DNA of 64,000 bases, taken from the NCBI GenBank assembly GCA_963921825.1, contig OY997596.1:4035001-4099000 (forward strand), written 5' to 3'. The position numbers and the translations under genes are program-made. Source of the DNA: Erodium maritimum. Taxonomy: Eukaryota > Streptophyta > Magnoliopsida > Geraniales > Geraniaceae. Below the pieces are notes generated by a model. It was given only the letters and a program-made list of their open reading frames with translations. It did not search any database and was not told the DNA's origin. Each line of letters begins with the position of its first letter. The first letter of the stretch is position 1. Below, piece after piece: positions 55,284-64,000 of the stretch.

Positions 55284-57694
55284 TGTAAAGACCTGAATTT
55301 GTAGTTCGATAATTTATCGTAAGAGACGTTGTTGAGTTGAGGAACGAGTCGTCTATTGAAACTTTTGTGGATGTATTTGCAACAAGATTTATTTGAAAGA
55401 GAAAATTCAAAAAAAAAAAAAGAAGAAGAAGAAAAAGAGATAAATTGGGTTTGGGCCGAGCCAGGCTGAAGCCCAACTCGCGAGCTGTCAGCCCACGAAG
55501 ACAGGCCCGATTTCGCTAAACCCTAGCGAACAAAACACTGAAGGAGCCGCTTCAGTATCATTCCTCGCGCACGCAGATCGAGGAGCTCCTCCCTCGAGCT
55601 CTCGTCTTCTCTGCGAAACCAGAGCAAAACCCTACCGCTGTCCTCTCCTTCTCCGTTCTCCTTCTTCTTCCCTAGCTACCTCGTCTCACCTTCCCCTCCT
55701 CTATCGTCGTAACCCACGCCTCGCCGAGTTCGTCTCCGTGCAAACCGAGCAGTGCCGAGATCGGAAATCGAAGCTCAACACCACGAGCTTCTCGCGTCGG
55801 CGACAGAAGAAATCGCAGGAGTTCGTACCTCCCTCGCCCAAAGCATCTGCTTCCACGACCCCGCTTTACCAGAACCCTCTTCGGCCGGGCTCAATTTGGA
55901 TGGGAACGACCGAAATCGACGCCGGCGACCACTTCTCACGCCAGATCTGAGAAGGGAAAGTATTGGCCGCGCGTCGACTATCGTTGCTCCTCCCTGGCAC
56001 TCTCTCAGCCTCGAAAACCCCTTCACCGAGCTTCCCTGCCTCCACTCCGTCCTTTTTACGTCGGAGCCTCGTCGGGGAACTCACCGGAGCTCACTGGCTC
56101 GCCGCCCTCGTCCTCATCTCAGACGAGACCTGGCAGAGTCGGGCCTTGGGGCAGGTGGTTTGGGCCAACCCTGAAGGTTTGGGCAAGGCCCAGAACCGAG
56201 CAGCCTGGACCGGATCAGGTCTGGATCCGGGCCTGGATCCGGGTTGGGCGTGGATCCGGGTAGGGCGTGGATCCGGATCAAATCTGATTTAACAAGAAAA
56301 TCATTTTAAAATCAGGTTAATTAACTGTTTAATTAATCTAATTTGGACAATTAAAGGACAATTTGGAACTTTTACCGGTATTGATTGGACTTTTCTTTGT
56401 CAAATCTAGACGGGACTTTGCCCGAGATCAAGAGCTTGGACCCGAGCTAGAAGAGCAAAGATCACGCCGGGACCCGTGTGAAGAACGGAGTGGTGACCAC
56501 CGGGCTTATCATCAGAGTGTTGAGAGGAAGACCTCGAGGTAGGGAAAGTCTTAACCTCTCGTTTAAATGCTTAGTATGCATGTTAGGCTAATAAAATCGG
56601 AAAGGTCCTAGAAATGCCTATAGGATGCGAATAACTAGATTAATTGTCGTTCGATTACTAATAACCGGAAGTGTCTAGTGGTGAATGATTAGGATTCCAA
56701 TCACTAGTGTAACTCGCTTTCAATACTTGGTAATTGTTTTATTAGTAGAGCGGCCTTGGCAAAGCCCTCGGATTAGTTGTGTGTTAGGATCACATGCTTG
56801 TTTGCTTGGTTGTGTGTTTGCTTAGTGGATAGGCTTAAGAGTCTAATGGAACTAGTTGAATTACATGTGAATGCTCGATTGAAGGTTTTTATGTTTGGTT
56901 GATTAAACTCGTACTTGACTATTGAACGTGGTTGAATGATTGCTTGTTTCCTTAAATGGTTGTTTGGAGCATCGAGTACCCGGTATGGCGCCTACACCAA
57001 AGGAGTGCTGGTGTAAGGTGGTAGCATAGCCGGTGGCCTTGGTTATGGGATGGTTATTGATTATTATGGAATTTCCTAAGTGTATGCTTCCTATGGGAGT
57101 AATACCTTGGTTCCCGAGGATATAAAATCCTTTGGAGACTTTTCTGAGAATCCCGACGATATGCGCCCCGAAGGCTTGTTTCCGGTAGCCTCAATGATAT
57201 GCGTCTCCTCTGGATTGGAGGGAAAATCCGAGGGGACACATCATATGTGGATCGGAGGGTGGTGACTTCATGTGCCACGGCATTGATCGGTTTACCTATT
57301 GCCTGTGATTGTTAAGATTTATCTTGTTGACTTTGCTGATGAATTTATTGATTTTAAAGTCCACCATGTTATGTATTTTCCCTACTGAGCGCAAGCTCAC
57401 CCCTATGAGTTTATTGTTGTGATTACAGGCTTGTTTGAGGAGTAGAGGCTCGGGAGCTTCTTGGTGTGGGTGTTCTGTAGAGACTTCGTTTTCATTTCAT
57501 TTCAGTTTTGAACAAACCTTGTTGGAGGATTATTATTACACCCGTGGAGGGTTATTTATGTTTGAAACCGAGTTATGTGGATTTGAGTTTTATATTGGAG
57601 AATTTCAGGACGTTACTGTCGAGTATTGTCTTTTTAATCGTTTCATCCTAGTCATGCCTCGAGTCCGAGCAAGAACCGGATTTGGGGCGTGACA
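55284..57694 (+). repeat. Gypsy D 5' LTR, 2411 bp
   Basis: It begins TGTAAAGACCTGAATTTG, matching the solo LTR start, and ends TTGGGGCGTGACA. Donor-like (56539) and acceptor-like (57428) blocks are conserved, but the tandem minisatellite between them is absent, so their spacing is the shortest of the four LTRs. The many overlapping ORFs at 55738-56292 are leader shadows. Confidence 0.88.
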
Positions 57695-58117
57695 ATTTGG
57701 TATCAGAGCCTGGTTTCGTTTGAAACAGGTGTTTTGTGAACTGGTTTTCAAACCTCGGACCGAAGTCAATTAGGTGGGTAGAGTTAGGGAGTCTGAGTCG
57801 TGATACTCAGTGATGCGATTTGGAGACATTGACGCAGAGAGTTGGAACGACCCGAGTCATGAGTCTCTTTAATGTTTGTCCTAATTGAAATCTTTACACT
57901 ACAATGTTTGCATTACTTGATTGGTATCCTCTCCCTAGTGATCGGTGAAGCCGAGTGGTTGAGATCGGAATTGGATTAACGGGCAATGATCGACCCGCTA
58001 AGCATTCATTGTAGAGTGAGCCAACGGTTGGTGGTGTTGCCATTTTGTTGGGTTACTTCGAAAATTTTCAAGTTGTAGTTTGGTCTTGTTCAAGTGTTGA
58101 CTTGTGGTTGACCGTTT

Positions 58118-58515
58118 TTCTGGAGCATGAGAACTCCATGTGTGCTTGGTTTGAGTGTTTGGGGTGGCCATGAGAGCCCGTGTTTGACTGCTGAGTCTTG
58201 GGTGGCCATGAGAGCCTGTGTACTAAAGTTGGTGTCTTTGGCTGGCCTGACCGAGTAGAGTCTCGGGGGGTTGCGAGCATTCTTTGGCTGACTTACGAGT
58301 TAGAGTCTCGGTAAGTTGCCAGCGTGTGTTACTGTTGAGATTGGGGCACGAGAACCCCGTGTGCCCGTGTGTGGCGAGTTTGGGGCACGAGCACCCCGTA
58401 GTATTTGGGAGCACGAGAACTCCGTTTATTGATTGCGTTGTGTACTTTAGGAGCACGAGAACTCCGTTTTTTGACTGTGTGGTGTCTTTGGCCGAGCATG
58501 AGAACTCTGCGTACT
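58118..58515 (+). repeat. Minisatellite in the gypsy D leader
   Basis: About eight imperfect units of 45-55 bp contain GGAGCACGAGAACTCCGTGT or the variant GGCCATGAGAGCCCGTGT. They are not seen at the equivalent place in element B (13330-13700), so they arose or expanded in this copy or its sublineage. Confidence 0.7.
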
Positions 58516-60640
58516 TTTGTCTGGTGAACTTGTGTTGGTGAGTGTCCCGTTTAAGCAGAGGGTTAAAGGGAATTACGGATGGGTCATGCCGAATTGTCGG
58601 TAGGACTGTAATAATTGTACTATCACAGGTTGACTCAGGGGCGCCACTGTAGTCGAGCGTGATGGTTTGATGTCAAGTTGTTACAATGAGGTTCGGGGAC
58701 GCCTGAATCGGGTTGTAACAACATGAGATCGACATGAAAAGGTTTGGGTAGAAGTTAAGAAGTGGGAATCTATGGAAGGGAAGGAAAGGTTAAGGGTGAT
58801 TGTGGAATTGAATTGTGTTAAGTGCTAAAACCCTCTTTTTGAAAGGATACCCGAGCAAGGGGTATGCCTATTGATTTGTGCTTTGTGTGGTGTGCTTGAG
58901 TTGGAACCCTTCTGTGGCAGTTGGTGGTTGTTTGCTTAAATCGCTGGTTGTTGTTGTGAGACGCATAGAGATGCGAAATTGTGTGCTATTATATATGAGT
59001 TTATATATCTACTAAGTGTGAGAGGTGTAAACCTTGGGTGACTTGTGTGAGACGCGCGTGAACATCCTTGTACTTGATCGAACCGTTGATTTCTGTGTGA
59101 GACGCACGAGGTGCGGGTCTCTTGTCTACATAAGTGTTACTTTTGACTTTACGACTTACTTTTGATCCAAGTGGGATCCGGTGAAGACGCACGAGAACGT
59201 CATGCTTGGGTGAACCGAACCGATTAGGTTAAACCGAGATTTGAACCTATAGTTGCTAAAGGCAGTGAGATGGCGAGATGTCACCTGTTTATATCTTGGA
59301 GAGTACCAAGAGCCGTCCAGTTGTGGGGCAGAGCAAGATACCAGCTGTTGTTCTGGCAGGGGCAGTGAGCGCCCAGAGTGCTGCTTCCATAGAGCACCAG
59401 AGTTTTGGGGTTAGACCGGTAGGGTCATCACCTAGAGTTCCTCCAGTCGCAGAGCCGACTCAAGCGGCCCGATTGAGGATGTGGTTCGCGCAGCGTTAGA
59501 TGCGCTCAGCAGGAGAGTACAACACCGGCACAAGAGTCTGTGCCTACTGCCAACACAGTCACTACCGAGATGCCAGACCAGGTGGATAGTTACACGGCCC
59601 AGGCACTCAGGAGTTTTCATAAGTTGAGTACACCAGTTTAATCCGGGAATTTAGACCCTGAGGCAGTTGTATTATGGTTGGAGTGGATTACCCACAACCT
59701 TAATACGTTGAGAGTATTCAGATATTCGTTGGAGAATATGTTCCGCGACCTCCCGACTGAGGGAGAAGCACGGTATTGGTGGCAACGTGCGCATACCAGA
59801 TTTAGAAATGACTTCCAGCCGTTCAACGGACTGTCCTTGGGACAGTGTTTCCTTCGATCTACTCGAGATAACCGACACAAGCAATTTTGGATCTGCGGTA
59901 GAAAAGGGGTGACCGTCTATGAGTCCTAGACGAGGTTCATGTCCCCGTATCGCTTCGCACCCGAGATGGTGCCGACCGAGGAAATCTCCACGGGCGTCTC
60001 GAGAAGAGACTCAACTCGTGTATCAAGGGTTGAGTCATTGCTTTCAGATCCGTGGACCCTTCAGTACTAGTGGAGCAACCACTAGCTTTAGAGGGACTTT
60101 TTGGGAGACCGCCAAGGCGCGGGAGACCAGGCCAGGGCCGAGGGGCTTCTTGGGGCCGTCAGAGAGTCGCAATCCGAGGAGGTAGGGGACCCCAGGTTTC
60201 CTTCAGTCACAGAACCAGTCCCGTGAGACACGACGGGTTGGAGAAGTCATGTCCGTTGGACCTGCCCCGGTAGCACCGTTTGCCCTCGAGCAAACAGTTG
60301 GAACGTCTAGGCCGAGAAGGCAGTTGAGTGACGGATCTACGAACCATCCTACAGGTCGATCTACGAGAGTTGACAAGAGAATATGCTACCATAGCAGTGA
60401 ATTCTCTCATCCCATCGAGAGGAGGATCTCCGATGTGGCGGGGCCGAGCGTACCTACTTACCGAGCCCCGAGTGAAGACTCGATACTGATCTTGAGATCG
60501 AGTAGAGTACTTGTTACCATCTGCTTTTTGGATTTCGTGTCAGCTGACACTTAAGCATTACACTGTGTGTATTGGTTCGTGGTGGCGTAGCGATCGAGCG
60601 AGTTTAACACTGTTAAGCCCACCGGTGCAATAAGAAAGAA

Positions 60641-61436
60641 CTACGAAAGGAGCTCGCGACATGAAGCCCGTCGAAAGAGGCAAGACAACATGAAACTGAC
60701 GATGGAATAGAGGATGGTTGAGAAGAGGGTCGAGCTCAACAATAGTAGGATATGTGAATAAGGTTTTTGGAAAGTGTTATGAACGTTTTGAGTTTAGAAA
60801 AGAGCATACAAAGTAAAACAGAATTAAACACGCAAGAAATTTTCAAATGGTCATAATTTTTTTATACGAACTCTAATTTAAACCCATAAGATATCAAATC
60901 AAAGATATCTGAAAACTCTACAATTATTTATAGCTTTTTTGTGACGGGATATATCGAATCATATCCTTAACCTCACTAAATCCATCCCTGAGAGAGGCGA
61001 GGATCTAGTGAGTTCAGCACGAGACAAGGAGCAAACAGTAAGCCTAAAGGCTAATGAACCGAGAGCTCGAGACCAAAAGAGAAAAGAGATGAAGAGAGCT
61101 ATTAGGGTTTGGGGACTCTATAGAACATCTTTTCGGAACATTCTTAGCTTTGGTGGGTTATAACTAGCTGACCATTTGAGTTTAGAAAAGAGCATTCAAA
61201 GTACCACAAATCCCAACAAATTTAAACTCGAATATGATATTAGCTTTCCTTTTGGGAGGAACCTGGATACATATATTGAGTTCTTGATGCATTCTTCGAT
61301 CAATCAAACGTACGAGAATCAAATATTATCAACTATTGCTTACATTATTACAACCTTAGCTGATCAACATATCAAAGTTTATTCTCACTAATTGAAATTA
61401 TAAACCTGGGATAGAAGCTAATCCAAAGATGCCTTG
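60641..61436. other. Spacer downstream of the subtilase gene
   Basis: There is no clear gene. A 27-bp sequence, TGAGTTTAGAAAAGAGCAT and what follows it, is repeated at 60789-60815 and 61177-61203 with one difference, enclosing about 360 bp. The 71-codon ORF at 61176-61391 has no recognisable motif. Part of this is probably the 3' untranslated region of the subtilase. Confidence 0.5.
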
Positions 61437-63904
61437 TCAAGCAGAACTATATACAACTATTGGACTCCTGACTTGATGAGTACCATCCGACCATGTAAGT
61501 GATGCAGAAACCACCGATGAATCCGGTATACCTGGCCCGAAAACAGTGACGACAAACTCCTTCTCTTCATTCAAGGATTTAAAGGAGAGAACTTCAGGCT
61601 CTACCTTAACCGTAACCTCAGAATTCTTGGAAACTATTACCTTGTAAGTTGACTTAGCAACTCCAACGTTTGTAACTCTTCTTACGAATGTGAGGTTAAG
61701 CGGCGATGGAGTAACCAATGCAGACAATGAAGGGTAGTTCAAATCCTTAGGGGATGTCTCGGTAGAGTTACGTTTGCAAGTAGTGTTACCTCCGGATATT
61801 TGTCCAATTTGCCTGTCTGTATAGCCAGCACTGCACAACATTTTTATGTAGTCTTCTGTAGCTGTTTCGTATACGAGACCGGGATTTATGGCCTTCACGG
61901 GGTTAATGTGCCCGGATCCATAATCGAATTCGGTATGTCCTTGTTCAGTTCCGTTCATTGGCCAGGCTGCAACAAAAGATTTATTACTAATTAGTGAATG
62001 TTTGTAATGGTTGTCTTTGGTTAGATCCTGTTTGGATATAATTCTTTTCTAAATAAAAAATCGTGCTTATCCAGAAAAAATACAATTAGTGAATGCTACT
62101 GCAAAGGTGCCCTTAAAGGTCAATTGACACATATGTTACATAAGGTTATGTACCAGTGGTCATGATGGCAGATTTGATCGCTGCGGGAGACCAATCGGGG
62201 TGAAACGATTTAACATATGCAGCTAAACCAGCAGCATGAGGACAAGCCATTGAGGTTCCGGATAAAATGTTGTATTGAACTCTCCGGTCATCACTCTCGG
62301 AGACTGATGGTGAAGCCAGAGGGGAATAAGCGGCGAACACATCAACTCCAGGGGCACTTATATCCGGCTGCAGGAAGTTGAGACTGATAGTTGAATGTCC
62401 AATTATAATTTGGGGAAACCATGGGTCCTAACCTCTTTGAGGTTTGTTACGACGATCTTAATTGGATTTGACCTTTTTTGCACTTCCCAACTGTGACTTT
62501 TCCATTTTTTTACACAAACTAACAATTTCCATCTATTTTGACGATTCCGTTAGGAAAAGGCTACTGTGCACGTGACCAACCCATGTCCAAAAAACTAACG
62601 GAATCGTCAAAATAGACAGAAATTGTTAGTTCGTGCAAAAAATGGAAAGGTCACAGTTGAGAAGTGCAAAAAAATATCAAACCCAGTTAGAATCGCCAAA
62701 ACAAACCTTTACCCTTATAATTTCTTTACTAACAGATAGAACAACATTGTGAACAATTTATACCTTGAGAATATCCGATAGGATTGTATTTGGTCCGCGT
62801 GAAGAGAAAGCGGCCACTGCAGGAGCACCAGAGTTTTTGATTCCTTCACTCTTGGTTATCAATGCTGTCGGGTTCCTATCGAAAAATGACATTAGAAAAA
62901 AGATATTGAGATATTATTAGTGAAGTTGGGGGGGTTCTTACTTGGATGAATTGAGGTAGGACTTGACCAAATTATAGTCTTTGTCTCTTAAGGCCGAGGC
63001 AGGCAATGGGACGACGAAAGAAATGTCAGCGCGTTCCCCAGACGATGCAACCATCCCTTGTGCACCAGCTCTATAGGCCTCAATGATCCCGTTAAACGAA
63101 TCGCATAGTACAATCTTTCCCTTCACAAGGCTTTCATCTAAGCACGAATTTTCACAATTCCTGAAAATCAGTAAACATTGTATAGACTTTCAGTTTTAAG
63201 TCCTAAGGGAAAAAAAAACTTAAAACAAAATGGTGAGTAGAGAATACAATACCCTGCCGAAATCTCATCGCATGATGTACCAACTTGACTTCCATATAGC
63301 AGAGGAACTTTAGTCTTTCTTGTTGCGAAAGAGTTAATCGAGGATCCCTGTTTGACCAACGACGTGTATGAGAATTGAAACCAGCGACCTCATACTTATG
63401 ATACTGTTCAAACTTACCACAAATTTCGTCCCATCACCAAGAACAACTGTGTCAACGATCTTGCGATCAAAATTGCTTGCAGCCACAGAGAGAACCCACG
63501 GCGCTACACTTGCAATGCTAGCGCTGCTAGGACCCGAATTGCCCGCGGAATGAGAAGTAAGTATCCCCTTAGCCACGGCATGGAAAGCTCCAATGGCAAT
63601 GGGGTCTTCCTCCAAGAATGAAGGAACATCTCCTCCTAACGAGATCGTGATAACGTCCACTCCATCGGCGATGGCATCGTCAAATGCAGCCAAGATAGCG
63701 TCTGATGTGCACCCTCGTGCATCACATGCCTTATAGGCTGCAATCCTAGCAGACGGAACACCTCCTTTAGCAGTTCCCTTAGCAATTCCGTAGAAACTTG
63801 CATCACTAACTTTACTCCCGGCTGCTGTGGAGGCGGTATGGGATCCATGTCCGTCACTGTCTCTAGCAGTGTTTGTGGCGTAAAATCGAGCCCCGACTAG
63901 TTTG
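61437..63904 (-). CDS. Subtilisin-like serine protease (SBT4-like), 3' part
   Basis: Six exons on the minus strand are read in phase with GT-AG borders: 63904-63418, 63347-63253, 63160-62942, 62875-62764, 62367-62154 and 61966-61437. The stop is TGA at 61439-61437, and no disruption is seen. The peptide has the catalytic His ([11 protein letters not shown]), the oxyanion Asn (HSAGNSGP), the catalytic Ser ([12 protein letters not shown]) and the [11 protein letters not shown] block. It ends with the fibronectin-III-like domain (LNYPSLSA ... [16 protein letters not shown]). The protease-associated domain corresponds to about 63160-62942. The signal peptide, propeptide and catalytic Asp lie beyond the window. 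Plant subtilases of this group are secreted endopeptidases of the cell wall. Sequence blocks resemble Arabidopsis SBT4 members. It is the only apparently functional host gene here. Confidence 0.92.
62412..62714. mobile_element. MULE-type MITE in a subtilase intron, 303 bp
   Basis: A perfect 9-bp duplication TTATAATTT lies at 62403-62411 and 62715-62723. Inverted arms run from GGGGAAACCATGGGTCC on the left and from the inverse of GGGTAAAGGTTTGTTTTGG on the right. The centre pairs CTAACAATTTCCATCTA with AGACAGAAATTGTTAG. It lies wholly inside the intron between 62764 and 62367, so the coding sequence is unaffected. Confidence 0.88.
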
Positions 63905-64000
63905 CTACATATTTGGAATCAACAAATACTTGAATCAGCATGTTGTTATTCTGAACATGAAACGTATTCGGATTAGTTGAAGGTGGAAACTCAAAAAGTG

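Larger units (their letters stand above)
55284..60640 (+). mobile_element. Ty3/gypsy element D, 5' portion
   Basis: A complete 5' LTR (55284-57694), an initiator tRNA-Met primer binding site (57695-57710), a long leader and a gag-like region (about 59278-60410) are present, homologous to element B. Similarity fades near 60640 and no pol or 3' LTR is in the window. The element is broken, with multiple disruptions in gag. The leader shows the same GGGGCGCCACTGTAGTCGA block as B. Confidence 0.85.

Overview
This is a nuclear plant window, almost certainly a eudicot. The few host genes look like Brassicaceae-type families: a cucumisin-like (SBT4-like) subtilase, short FDM/IDN2-like XH-domain genes and an F-box gene fragment. 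The species call is inference. There are no bacterial operons, rRNA genes or CRISPR arrays. Most of the 64 kb is nested transposable elements. LTR elements are treated here as fossils.

Layout, left to right. A copia element (1-3225) sits inside a minus-strand Ty3/gypsy remnant (3226 to about 4345). A non-autonomous MULE follows (4829-6171). The 3' half of FDM-like copy 1 (minus, 6734-8218) is broken just before its XH exon by a hAT-like element (8227-11438). That element carries an ORF1-only LINE with an intact 649-codon RRM ORF and an antisense F-box fragment. Gypsy element B (12373-24004), holding a 3.1-kb solo LTR, separates this half from the first exons of the same gene (24028-24446). 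Next come a PIF/Harbinger element with an intact MYB-like ORF (24829-27178), a hairpin-rich spacer, and a second Harbinger remnant (27964 to about 29062).

A minus-strand copia array (29068-37973) contains two nearly identical 3609-bp units capped by one full LTR. It is followed by a LINE ORF1 copy split by gypsy element C (38979-44435), and a Harbinger MITE. Two LINE-tailed retroposons (45452-46726 and about 48750-50850) flank FDM-like copy 2 (minus, 47282-48139). FDM-like copy 3 (plus, 51268-54519) follows, then gypsy element D (from 55284). The window ends in a subtilase gene (61437 to beyond 64000, minus) that is intact as far as it can be seen.

The host content is therefore one apparently working protease gene plus three decaying copies of a short gene related to RNA-directed DNA methylation factors. 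The most unusual items are the tandem copia array, the ORF1-only LINE with its F-box cargo, the short XH gene family with a basic/acidic insert, the initiator-tRNA-like segment inside the gypsy family, and splice-site-like blocks conserved in the gypsy LTRs.
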